Positions 14,761 through 22,079 of a DNA stretch of 22,147 nt are shown here, one piece after another. Every line of letters starts with the position of its first letter. Within the stretch, counting starts at the first letter, position 1. The notes beneath the pieces are model-generated. The model was not told the DNA's origin and searched no databases. It was given only the letters and a program-made list of their open reading frames with translations. Both the position numbers and the translations under genes were made by a program. The DNA is from Methanobacterium sp. UBA279 (GTDB lineage Archaea; Methanobacteriota; Methanobacteria; Methanobacteriales; Methanobacteriaceae). The stretch is taken from contig DAQK01000023.1 in the NCBI GenBank assembly GCA_002502855.1, forward strand, positions 72,197-94,343, written 5' to 3'.

Positions 14761-16239
14761 CCATCTAACTCCACAGATCTCTGCTAGATCTTTGTTTACT
14801 GAGATTATATCACTTCTGTCGAGCTGGTTAACATCGTCCTTGCCTACTATGCGGGTGAGATTCTCTATCTCTCGGCTGGATAGTTTAATGAAACTGGTTA
14901 ATCTTTCAACACCCTCTTCTATATCTATCTGTTTAACCAGTTGTGGGTTCTGTGTAGCCACACCAGTCGGGCATAGTCCGGTATAACAGATTCTATACTG
15001 CTGACAGTTGATGGCTATAAGTGCTGCCGTTCCTATATAAACTGCATCGGCACCTAAAGCCAAGGATTTGGCGAAGTCAGCGGAACTGCGCAACCCACCA
15101 GACGCTATAATTGAAATTTTATCCTGGAGATTCAACTCTTTCAGGGTGTCATGGGCCTGGGAAATAGCAGCGAGCAAGGGGATCCCCACATTTTCCCTTA
15201 CATATAAATCCGTGGCACCAGTTCCCCCTCCAAATCCGTCCAGGGTTATGAAATCCACTCCAGCCTGTGCCAGTATCTTCACGTCACTTTTAACATCTCC
15301 ACATCCTATCTTAGCACCAATGGGTGCACCTTCAGTTAAAAATCTTAGCCAGGATATCTTGTCCTCTAACTCCTGTGGATTGGTGATATCTTCATGATGG
15401 GCTGGGGAATATGCACCTTTTCTAGGTTCTAATCCCCTTATATGGGCGACTTCCCGGGTCATCTTCTCCGCGGGGAGGTAGCTGCCTTTACCAGGATATG
15501 CTCCCTGTCCAAAGCGGATCTCCACGGCAGAGGCCTGTTTTAAGTGCTCTTCATCCACTCCGAATCTTCCAGTTGCATACTGTAATATCCGATTATCCCA
15601 TCCCAGTGATTTCTCTTCATCTACCAGTCCGCCTTCACCAGAATTAAAACCAATACCGAGTTCTTTGGCGGTTTTTAATATGACCAGTTTCACGTTCTTA
15701 GAAACAGCTCCAAAACTCAACCCGGATATAAGGATAGGTGAAGATACCGTGAAAGGCTTCTCTGCATGATTACCTAAAGTAACAGTGGAATTCACATGTT
15801 CTTCTTTATTTAAGGGAATCTTATTTATCTGGGCAGGGATGAAGTAAAGGTCGTCCATGGAAAATGGTAACTTCTTCTGGGAACCCATGGATACGGTGAT
15901 ACTTTTTTCCTTAAGGCTCTCCTCCCGGATGTTCAACATGGTCTGGTAGAATTTTTCATCCTCATCAGACCTTTTTTTACGCATTAACGTGTTAGTTTTC
16001 CCGGCCTCTACTAGATTACAGTAATAGAGTCCTTTTAACCCATATTCATAGTAAACCGGGCAGGTGTCACACAGGCAAGTCTGGGGGTTGATATCACATT
16101 TACTCGCCTGAGTGCCACAGTAAAGAATTTCACCAGGGCACTCCTGGGAGTAACTGGGGCACAGCGGACAATGGCATCTGTTCCGGTTTTCCTCGTTATT
16201 TTGAACTTCAGATCGTATATTAGCAGGCTCAAGAACCAT
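14746..16239 (-). CDS. Glutamate synthase-type FMN/FeS protein with Cys-rich N-terminal domain
   Basis: A 497-residue protein. Residues 22-74 hold ten cysteines (22, 24, 27, 34, 41, 48, 55, 57, 60, 74) in a pattern like the DUF2769 domain of methanogens, suited to Fe-S or zinc binding. From about residue 150 it is a glutamate synthase central domain: SGLSFGAVSKNV, FNSGEGG, RFGQGAYPGKG, GAPIGAKIG, LDGFGGGTGA, ASGGLRSSADFAKSLALGAD (FMN site), and a CX5CX4C [3Fe-4S] signature (CQQYRICYTGLC). No amidotransferase domain is present, so glutamine hydrolysis, if used, is separate. ATG at 16239 with GAGGT (16246-16250). It lies 62 bases after the rubredoxin/TPP gene, likely co-transcribed. The substrate may be 2-oxoglutarate or something else. 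Confidence 0.85.
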   Translation of the reverse strand: MVLEPANIRSEVQNNEENRNRCHCPLCPSYSQECPGEILYCGTQASKCDINPQTCLCDTCPVYYEYGLKGLYYCNLVEAGKTNTLMRKKRSDEDEKFYQTMLNIREESLKEKSITVSMGSQKKLPFSMDDLYFIPAQINKIPLNKEEHVNSTVTLGNHAEKPFTVSSPILISGLSFGAVSKNVKLVILKTAKELGIGFNSGEGGLVDEEKSLGWDNRILQYATGRFGVDEEHLKQASAVEIRFGQGAYPGKGSYLPAEKMTREVAHIRGLEPRKGAYSPAHHEDITNPQELEDKISWLRFLTEGAPIGAKIGCGDVKSDVKILAQAGVDFITLDGFGGGTGATDLYVRENVGIPLLAAISQAHDTLKELNLQDKISIIASGGLRSSADFAKSLALGADAVYIGTAALIAINCQQYRICYTGLCPTGVATQNPQLVKQIDIEEGVERLTSFIKLSSREIENLTRIVGKDDVNQLDRSDIISVNKDLAEICGVRWLGGK

Positions 16240-16301
16240 GTCATGACCTCAAAATATTATAAAATAACCAGAAAAACTCCATAAAATTAGTAAATCTCCT
16301 T

Positions 16302-18059
16302 TCAGATAAATCTCCTGGGGTCGGTCTCAATATCCACGATAACCGGTTTATCAATTGAGAGGGCCTTATCTACCGCTTCCGGTAGTTCCTGAGGATCTTT
16401 AACATTTATTCCCACCCCTCCGCAGTCCCGGGCGTATGCTGCAAAGTCGGGATTGTAGAGTTCAGTTTCCCAGTTTGGGAATTTCTCCACCATCTGTTCC
16501 TGCATGATCATGGCCAGCTGGTGGTTGTTGAATAAAAAGAGTTTAATTGGGAGATCGTTACGCACCGCAGTAACGAAGTCGGCCATCACCATAGAAAATC
16601 CCCCGTCACCAGTGATGCACACTACCTGCCTCTCGGGATAAATTAATTGAGCAGCCAGAGCGGCGGGCAGGCCGAAGCCCATGGTACCCAGGTATCCGGA
16701 CATGATCATCTTCTGGGTCTTCTTCATCCAGAAGTTCCGTCCAAACCACCAGCCATTTTCACCGGTGTCCAGGGTGATAACGGCATCGTCGTCCAGTTTT
16801 TCGTTCAGAACTTTAATGATGTACTGGGGCCTTATTGGGGTTAATTTACCATCAGCTTCCTCAGCAAGAAGATCCAGCCATTCCATCTTAAGTTCCCTTA
16901 TCTCCTTTAAATAGTCTTCCTTCCTATTTTCCTGGACCAGGTCCATTAACTGGGGCAGTATTTCGGCGCTGTTTCCGAAGAGTCCCACTTCAACCGGGTA
17001 CTGCTTACCGATCACCATGGGATCTATATCTATCTGGATGGCTTTCTTCTCTGGCAGGTGGGTCATGTCTGAGAAGGAGGAACCAATGACGATGAGCAGA
17101 TCCGAGTTCAGCACAAGGTCTGTAGCGGCTGTTGAGCCGATATCTCCATGGCTTCCCACGTAATACTCGTTATCTTCATCCACCACTCCCTTCCCCCGGA
17201 AGGTGGTTACTATGGGTGCGGTTATTTTCTCTGCCAGTTCCAGGAGGTTTTCTCCCTGGGTTATGGCTCCGAAGCCAGAGACTATCACCGGACGTTTGGA
17301 CTGGTTTATGGCCTGTGCGGCCTGGAGTATGAGGAACATGGGCTGGGTTATGGCCTCGTTGGGGAAGCTGCCTTCAAAGGGTATTGGCCGGGAAGCGAGT
17401 GGAAATTCCTGAACATCCTTGGGGATTCCTATATGGGCCACTCCCTTATCCAAAATGGCGTGTTTAATGGCTTTGGTGATGAGGGTGGTGGTCTGTTCTT
17501 CAGACATTAAAACCTTGTTATAAACTGTTATGGGTTCGAAGAAACTCTGCTGATCGATTTCCTGGAAGGATCCCGGGCCGATGAGCTGTCTCTTTATCAT
17601 GCCAGTTAGGGCCAGTACTGGGGAATGGTCAAGGCTGGCATCGTAGAGACCGGTGGCCAGGTTGGTTGCCCCGGGACCAGCAACTGTTAGGCAGGCTGCG
17701 GGGTGTCCGGTGAGTTTACCATGGGCAGATGCCATGAAAGCAGCGGTCTGCTCATGTCTAACCTGAACATACTTCAGATTCTTATCTTTACGGATAGCAT
17801 CCACCACACCCAGTGAAGAGGTTCCGGGTATGCCGAAAACATATTTAATCCCCCATTCAACCATTTGAGCTACTAAAATTTCAGAAACAGTGGCTTCCCC
17901 CTCTTCAAGTTCAACTCCACCTTCAGACAATAATACGAAAGAATTCAAAGGAGAATTACAAACCGGGCACCTCCAGTTATCCGGTAACTCATCAAATGCG
18001 TAACCTTCCTTTTCCTCATCAAATATGTAGTTACAAACCGTACACCGATATTTTGCCAT
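16302..18059 (-). CDS. Rubredoxin-fused thiamine-diphosphate enzyme (pyruvate oxidase/acetolactate synthase-like)
   Basis: A 585-residue fusion. Residues 1-43 are a rubredoxin: YRCTVCNYIFDEEKEG and LPDNWRCPVCNSPLNSF give two CxxC pairs for one iron. A three-domain TPP enzyme follows, with the activating Glu in VRHEQTAAFMA, the family SFQEIDQQSFFEPITV segment, a FAD-type middle domain, and the TPP motif GDGGFSMVMADFVTAVRNDL ending in NN. GDGGFSMVM...FNN resembles pyruvate oxidase (PoxB) more than biosynthetic IlvB. The product could be acetate, acetyl phosphate or acetolactate. I chose ATG 18059 because AAGGTG (18067-18072) is seven bases away and the rubredoxin begins there; a further ATG at 18086 adds nine residues. 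A minus-strand TATA (CTTTTAAATT) lies near 18109-18118. Confidence 0.88.
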   Translation of the reverse strand: MAKYRCTVCNYIFDEEKEGYAFDELPDNWRCPVCNSPLNSFVLLSEGGVELEEGEATVSEILVAQMVEWGIKYVFGIPGTSSLGVVDAIRKDKNLKYVQVRHEQTAAFMASAHGKLTGHPAACLTVAGPGATNLATGLYDASLDHSPVLALTGMIKRQLIGPGSFQEIDQQSFFEPITVYNKVLMSEEQTTTLITKAIKHAILDKGVAHIGIPKDVQEFPLASRPIPFEGSFPNEAITQPMFLILQAAQAINQSKRPVIVSGFGAITQGENLLELAEKITAPIVTTFRGKGVVDEDNEYYVGSHGDIGSTAATDLVLNSDLLIVIGSSFSDMTHLPEKKAIQIDIDPMVIGKQYPVEVGLFGNSAEILPQLMDLVQENRKEDYLKEIRELKMEWLDLLAEEADGKLTPIRPQYIIKVLNEKLDDDAVITLDTGENGWWFGRNFWMKKTQKMIMSGYLGTMGFGLPAALAAQLIYPERQVVCITGDGGFSMVMADFVTAVRNDLPIKLFLFNNHQLAMIMQEQMVEKFPNWETELYNPDFAAYARDCGGVGINVKDPQELPEAVDKALSIDKPVIVDIETDPRRFI

Positions 18060-18197
18060 TTTAAAACACCTTGAAAAGCGTTGCATAAAATTATACTAAC
18101 TATTATGAATTTAAAAGGTTATAAAAATATCTAATTCAAATATTAAAAGGGTGGTTAATTAAGAAAAAAGTCATTCAACCTATTAAATATCCCATAT

Positions 18198-18206
18198 CTT
18201 TATAAG
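18198..18206 (+). promoter_or_regulatory. Putative TATA box for the UbiA-family gene
   Basis: CTTTATAAG sits before a predicted start near 18228. Between that start and the coding region lie two palindromic elements (18233-18249 and 18255-18270). Confidence 0.45.
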
Positions 18207-18232
18207 CAGAAGAGATATAAGAATATAAACCC

Positions 18233-18249
18233 GGAAAATAGAATTTTCC
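18233..18249 (+). repeat. Perfect hairpin GGAAAAT/ATTTTCC in the leader
   Basis: GGAAAAT, AGA loop, ATTTTCC. With the predicted TSS near 18228 it would be at the very 5' end of the UbiA transcript. Confidence 0.55.
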
Positions 18250-18254
18250 CATGG

Positions 18255-18270
18255 ATAACACCGGTGTTAT
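18255..18270. promoter_or_regulatory. 16-bp perfect palindrome, candidate operator
   Basis: ATAACACCGGTGTTAT is identical to its reverse complement and lies 24 bases before the ATG at 18294. It overlaps an alternative GTG start at 18264. Length and symmetry fit a dimeric repressor site. Confidence 0.5.
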
Positions 18271-18293
18271 TAACCTATTTAGTGAGTTCTAAA

Positions 18294-19103
18294 ATGAAGA
18301 ACATGTTAACCACCCTTCTAAGATCAACCAGGATAAGCTGGTCATCTAAAACAGTGAATATGTTTCTTTTAGCCCTGACTTACGCCTACTTTTCCAGTCT
18401 AACCATCACCAACCCCCTGCAGATACTGGAGGGTCTGATCCTGGTCTGCGCCCTTTGGGGTGCTCTCTACAGTCTTAACGACTTAACCGATATAAAATCT
18501 GATGAAAAGGATCCGGAAAAACAGGACCGGCCCTTTATCAGGGATGATGTTGACCGGAAATGGATCATAACATTTATAGTCGGTCTGATTTGCTTAATTT
18601 TCATAATATCAATACTCACCTTAAAAGTTGATTTTACAATCACCATGGTGTTGATGGTTATAAATCAGCTTATATACACCGTACCTCCCCTAAGACTTAA
18701 GGATACTGTGTTAGCTCCTTTTGCAAGCACAGCTACAAACTCGGTTTTAAGGATCGCCGCCTGCTGTGTGCTCCTCGGAGATCTGTTCCTGGTTCCGGTG
18801 AGTGTGTATCTCTTTATGTACACCGCCAGTTTAGGAACCTACCTGATGTACAAGGGTATTCCTAAATTAGCCAGCTTGGTAGGGGTGGTAGCCGGGGGTA
18901 TTTTGATCTACATACTGTACTTTGGTGAAATGAACCTAGTTCAATTGGCCGTTGCCATTCTACCGGCAATCTTAGCTGGAATTCCCTTATACCTGTCCCT
19001 ATTTTTCGACAAAGACAGGATGTCTTCTCTTGCGGATATACTATATCATCAAGTTGCACTGGTTTTTTTCCTCTTATGTATCGTGTATATCCTTTTCTTT
19101 TAA
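18294..19103 (+). CDS. UbiA-family membrane prenyltransferase, non-canonical
   Basis: A 269-residue protein with about eight or nine membrane spans. Early on, LNDLTDIKSD (N62-D70) followed by DPEKQDRPF is the first Asp-rich, Mg-diphosphate motif of UbiA enzymes; the DP-x-K-x-x-RP tail recalls decaprenylphosphate phosphoribosyltransferases more than digeranylgeranylglyceryl phosphate synthase. YTVPPLRLKD is the usual mid-protein element. The second Asp-rich motif (normally KDxxDxxGD) is not visible at its place. It likely moves a polyprenyl group in the cytoplasmic membrane; substrate unknown. I prefer ATG 18294 to GTG 18264, because the upstream start falls inside a perfect palindrome. It converges on the geranylgeranyl reductase gene. 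Confidence 0.8.
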   Translation: MKNMLTTLLRSTRISWSSKTVNMFLLALTYAYFSSLTITNPLQILEGLILVCALWGALYSLNDLTDIKSDEKDPEKQDRPFIRDDVDRKWIITFIVGLICLIFIISILTLKVDFTITMVLMVINQLIYTVPPLRLKDTVLAPFASTATNSVLRIAACCVLLGDLFLVPVSVYLFMYTASLGTYLMYKGIPKLASLVGVVAGGILIYILYFGEMNLVQLAVAILPAILAGIPLYLSLFFDKDRMSSLADILYHQVALVFFLLCIVYILFF

Positions 19104-19132
19104 AGGGGAGTGCCTCTGAAATTAGAAAATTG

Positions 19133-19162
19133 AAAAAAAAATAATTTATGGAATTAAAAAAA
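19133..19162 (-). terminator. U-run terminators after geranylgeranyl reductase
   Basis: On the minus strand a T7 run (complement of 19156-19162) and a T9 run (complement of 19133-19141) follow the reductase stop by 14 and 35 bases. Confidence 0.5.
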
Positions 19163-19175
19163 GTCAATAAGGGAT

Positions 19176-20360
19176 TTAGAAAAGTTTCCCCAGCTTCAAC
19201 AACGCCTTGGGAGAAACTTTAATCAACTGCTTAATCAGTTCTGCCGTGTTTATGGTGTCCAGCTCGATATCCTGGAAAGCGTCGGCTATGGAGTTAAGTT
19301 CCTCATCAGATAGACTTTGAAGGTAGTCTTTAACCTTTAAATCTCTCTTGAACTTTATACCAATGTTCTCCTCACACCTTTCCTGGTATTTGCTTAACTT
19401 TTTAGCTGAGTAATCACCGTCCTTAACAGCTGCAGCTGCTACCTCACCGGCGTATACTCCTGCTTCCATGGCAGTGATGATTCCACCACCTGTTAAGGGG
19501 TTTACCTGGCTTGCCGCATCTCCCACCAGCATGAAGTTGTCTGTCACCAGTTCCTTAAGCATTCCACCAACGGTGTCTCCCCCTACGTTGAGTTCAACTG
19601 GCTGGGCGTTCTGGGTGGATGGATTATTTTTCACGAATTCCAGCAGGTGCTGGTAGGCGCTTTTATCTGTCTCGGTGGTTAAAATTCCCAGTCCCACGTT
19701 TGCTATGTCATCCCCTTTAGGGAATATCCAGGCGTATCCTCCAGGTGCCACGCTTCCGAAGTAGAATTCTATGGAGTCCTGATCTTCCATTTTAACGTTC
19801 ACCATCTCAAATTGGGCACAGGATTCCATGTTTTTAGGTTTCAGGGTTGTTTTAAGCCCTAAAAATCTTCCCATTCTTGATTCTGGTCCGTCAGCTCCAA
19901 CCACAATCTTGGCTTTCACCTCGAACTCTTTGCCCATGGTCTCCAGGGTCGCAACCAAGTAGTCACCTTCCCTTCTAATTCCCTTGGCCAAGGTTTTAAC
20001 CATGATCTTAGCACCGGCCCGGGCAGCATCCATGGCCATGTGTTTATCAAAGACCTTCCTCTCCAGAATATATCCTGCCTCGGGTAATTTGACTTTCTCC
20101 TCATTGAGCCATACACCAGTGCCGTTAGGGGCTATCAGGCGTACACCGCTGAGTTCCTTGGTCACCCATCTGGTGCTGGGTTCTATTTTTAATTTCTTCA
20201 GGCCTTCCTTGGACACTCCCTCGGCACACCTTTTAGGGGCTCCGATTTCGGACTTCTTATCGATCACGATCACATCGGCACCATTCAGTGCGGCGTGTTT
20301 TGCGGTTGATGATCCTGCAGGTCCTGCTCCTATTACCAGTACATCGGTTTCTATTAGCAT
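19176..20360 (-). CDS. Digeranylgeranylglycerophospholipid reductase (geranylgeranyl reductase)
   Basis: A 394-residue flavoprotein that saturates the geranylgeranyl chains of archaeal membrane lipids. The FAD dinucleotide motif VIGAGPAGSSTA is at residues 9-20; KRCAEGVS follows at the substrate-cavity Cys position seen in characterised archaeal reductases; GYAWIFPKGDDIANVGLG is the family YxWxFPxxxxxxxGxG signature; and GDAASQVNPLTGGGI is the second FAD contact. ATG at 20358-20360 with GGGGAG (20369-20374). It starts 15 bases after the stop of a small ferredoxin gene and probably shares its transcript. A ferredoxin encoded beside the reductase is its electron donor in Methanosarcina, which fits here. 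Confidence 0.95.
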   Translation of the reverse strand: MLIETDVLVIGAGPAGSSTAKHAALNGADVIVIDKKSEIGAPKRCAEGVSKEGLKKLKIEPSTRWVTKELSGVRLIAPNGTGVWLNEEKVKLPEAGYILERKVFDKHMAMDAARAGAKIMVKTLAKGIRREGDYLVATLETMGKEFEVKAKIVVGADGPESRMGRFLGLKTTLKPKNMESCAQFEMVNVKMEDQDSIEFYFGSVAPGGYAWIFPKGDDIANVGLGILTTETDKSAYQHLLEFVKNNPSTQNAQPVELNVGGDTVGGMLKELVTDNFMLVGDAASQVNPLTGGGIITAMEAGVYAGEVAAAAVKDGDYSAKKLSKYQERCEENIGIKFKRDLKVKDYLQSLSDEELNSIADAFQDIELDTINTAELIKQLIKVSPKALLKLGKLF

Positions 20361-20375
20361 CAGTATTTCTCCCCT

Positions 20376-20543
20376 TTATTCCTCTTTAGCCAGTGCCTGG
20401 ACTGGGCAGACCTGAATACATATGGTACATTCTTTACAATTTTTCTCATCAAATTTTAAGCTGTTTTCCCTGACTTCTATGAGAGATCGGGGACATACAC
20501 CGGCACATTCCCCACAGTACATACACCATTCCTTTACCTTCAT
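20376..20543 (-). CDS. 2[4Fe-4S] ferredoxin, probable donor to geranylgeranyl reductase
   Basis: A 55-residue protein. Two clusters are encoded by CMYCGECAGVCP (Cys7, 10, 13, 17) and CKECTICIQVCP (Cys36, 39, 42, 46), each CX2CX2CX3CP. It is cytoplasmic with no signal peptide. Fifteen bases separate it from the reductase gene, and by the Methanosarcina precedent it should pass low-potential electrons to that flavin. ATG at 20541-20543 with a weak GATGAT-type ribosome site. Three 21-bp repeats lie just upstream. Confidence 0.93.
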   Translation of the reverse strand: MKVKEWCMYCGECAGVCPRSLIEVRENSLKFDEKNCKECTICIQVCPVQALAKEE

Positions 20544-20563
20544 AATTATCATCTTACTCGATT

Positions 20564-20625
20564 TTGGTTATTCTACAAATGAATTTGGTTATTCTACAAA
20601 TGAATTTGGTTGTCTACTAATGAAT
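20564..20625. repeat. Three tandem ~21-bp repeats upstream of the ferredoxin gene
   Basis: Two exact copies of TTGGTTATTCTACAAATGAA plus T (20564-20584, 20585-20605), then a 20-base variant TTGGTTGTCTACTAATGAAT (20606-20625). They start 21 bases before the ferredoxin ATG, at or downstream of the likely transcription start. A 21-bp period is two helix turns. Confidence 0.88.
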
Positions 20626-20647
20626 TTTATTATTTTTAAACTTCAAG

Positions 20648-20656
20648 TATTTATAA
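20648..20656 (-). promoter_or_regulatory. Putative ferredoxin-reductase operon TATA box
   Basis: On the minus strand TTATAAATA; the predicted start, near 20625, is at the edge of the tandem repeats. The minus T7 run at 20665-20671 just before it can end transcription of the preceding peptide gene. Confidence 0.4.
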
Positions 20657-20664
20657 TCTGGTTT

Positions 20665-20671
20665 AAAAAAA
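20665..20671 (-). terminator. U-run after the two-CxxC peptide gene
   Basis: Minus-strand T7, 19 bases after the peptide stop and preceded by GGGGGAAAC. Confidence 0.45.
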
Positions 20672-20690
20672 GTTTCCCCCAAAATTTTTT

Positions 20691-20852
20691 TCATTCTTCA
20701 TCTTCACCAGTTACAAATACATATCCACACTTGGAGCAGACAAGTGACTTTGTAGTCGCATGTGCCTGGAATTCCCTATCGAATTTCCTGTTCATTGTTT
20801 TATCCTTACTACCGCATTTAGGACATTTTTCATTTAATTTGCCTATGTTCAT
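20691..20852 (-). CDS. Small two-CxxC (zinc-ribbon-like) peptide, candidate radical SAM substrate
   Basis: A 53-residue protein, found by direct translation. Two CxxC pairs, CPKC (Cys10, Cys13) and CSKC (Cys39, Cys42), are separated by 25 residues rich in Lys, Arg, Asn and Thr; the tail is acidic (TGEDEE). GGAGATC (20857-20863) lies four bases before the ATG, an excellent ribosome site. It starts 21 bases after the stop of the radical SAM/SPASM gene and is followed by a U-run, so the two form a short operon. The protein could be a plain zinc ribbon. Its size, cysteine pairs and position beside a peptide-modifying type of enzyme also make it a candidate precursor; I recall short Cys-rich peptides next to such enzymes in methanogens but cannot verify the family match. 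Confidence 0.85.
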   Translation of the reverse strand: MNIGKLNEKCPKCGSKDKTMNRKFDREFQAHATTKSLVCSKCGYVFVTGEDEE

Positions 20853-20873
20853 GATTGATCTCCATTGTATTGC

Positions 20874-22013
20874 TTAAGACGGCTTGATCATCAGGGCCAT
20901 TACACCGGGCCTGGTTTTTTTATCACCTGTTTGTGGACTTACCGCTAATCCGGAGTTGCCTAACATTTCTTTAGTGGCCCTTTTGGTGATCTCCTTGAAT
21001 ATGGCTTTATAGGCAGGACAGTGAGGGTCCACGCCATCTATTTCCCCTTCACTTTCTACCAGAGCATTGTAGGGACATCCTCCCCTGCAAAATTTTATAT
21101 AGGTGCATCTTTTACAGTTTTCATCCACGTACTCCTTAAATTTCTGGAGGAATTTCCGTGGCCCCGAATTTGCCAGTTCTTTCTGGCTGGGATGGTCGCG
21201 TACGTTTCCCATCACCCATTCCGGCATTCCAACGAAGCGGTAACAGGGGTATATGCTCCCCTCTGGCCCCACTGCAAAGGTGTCGTCCATGCAATCCACG
21301 AATGTGCAGACCGCTCCCCGGCGGGTGAAGATGCTTTTGCAGATATGGTCGATGTTTTTAACCGTGATGTTATCCATGTTGTCCAGATATTTGTCCAGTA
21401 AATATATCAATAGGTCACCGTATTGTTCTGGTGGTAAGGCCCATTTTTCAGGGTTTTCATCCCGTATTGATGGTAATGCTGGATGTAACTTCAAATCCAA
21501 TCCATTTTCCAGGAAGTAGTTGAATATCTCTTCTTTAAAATCTATGGAATAGGAAGTAAAGGTGCAGATGAAGCTCACCTGTAAATCATTATCTTTTGCG
21601 ATCTGGTAGCCCTTCATGGTCTTCTGGAAGTATCCTTCTCCCCTCTGGAAGTCGTTTAGTTCCTCTGGTCCGTCCAGACTGGAACCGACAGGTATGGAGT
21701 ATTCAGCAAATAACCGGGCTAGTTCCGGGGTTAAATTCCAGAGGTTGCTTTGCAGGGCGAATGCCGGTTTTAAGTGGCTTAGTTTCTTAGCTAACAGGGG
21801 TAACGCTTCTTTGAAAAATTCATACCCAGCTAACAGAGGTTCGCCTCCATGGAAGGTGAAGGTTACTGGTTCGTTGCGGAAATCTTTAAGCCATTCCACC
21901 ATTTCTTCAATTATCTCCAGGGACATCAGAGGTGATCCTTTCTCGCTGCTCCAGCAGTAGTTGCAGTTAGAAGGACAGCCCAGTGTGGGGATTATCATCA
22001 CATGAAAAGCCAT
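20874..22013 (-). CDS. Radical SAM/SPASM protein, putative peptide-modifying enzyme
   Basis: A 379-residue enzyme. The CX3CX2C cluster motif is Cys13-Cys17-Cys20 (LGCPSNCNYC), followed by FTFHGGEPLL (GGEP SAM-binding) and SSLDGPEELND. The C-terminal SPASM region carries further cysteines: CTFVDCMDD, SIYPCYRFVG, CKRCTYIKFCRGGCPYNA and PHCPAYK, expected to hold two auxiliary [4Fe-4S] clusters. This architecture is that of anaerobic sulfatase maturases and peptide-modifying SPASM enzymes; no sulfatase gene is visible here. The substrate is probably the small two-CxxC protein encoded just downstream. ATG at 22011-22013; the ribosome site is weak (GAAGAGAT). A TATA-like TTATAAG lies at 22090-22096. 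Confidence 0.9.
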   Translation of the reverse strand: MAFHVMIIPTLGCPSNCNYCWSSEKGSPLMSLEIIEEMVEWLKDFRNEPVTFTFHGGEPLLAGYEFFKEALPLLAKKLSHLKPAFALQSNLWNLTPELARLFAEYSIPVGSSLDGPEELNDFQRGEGYFQKTMKGYQIAKDNDLQVSFICTFTSYSIDFKEEIFNYFLENGLDLKLHPALPSIRDENPEKWALPPEQYGDLLIYLLDKYLDNMDNITVKNIDHICKSIFTRRGAVCTFVDCMDDTFAVGPEGSIYPCYRFVGMPEWVMGNVRDHPSQKELANSGPRKFLQKFKEYVDENCKRCTYIKFCRGGCPYNALVESEGEIDGVDPHCPAYKAIFKEITKRATKEMLGNSGLAVSPQTGDKKTRPGVMALMIKPS

Positions 22014-22034
22014 AAAAATCTCTTCTTTAAAACA

Positions 22035-22079
22035 ATCAGATTATTAATTAAATTTATCCTCGATATCAGACTATTAATT
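22035..22079. repeat. 15-bp direct repeat upstream of the radical SAM gene
   Basis: ATCAGATTATTAATT (22035-22049) and ATCAGACTATTAATT (22065-22079), one mismatch and 30-bp step (about three helix turns), between the putative TATA box (22090-22096) and the start codon. This could be an operator for the radical SAM/peptide operon. Confidence 0.55.

Noticed and set aside
16647..17510. Several plus-strand open frames over the rubredoxin/TPP gene
   Set aside because: They overlap a motif-rich coding gene and have no ribosome sites or family features.
20564..20625. CRISPR array
   Set aside because: Repeats are directly abutting 21-mers without spacers; no cas genes are present.
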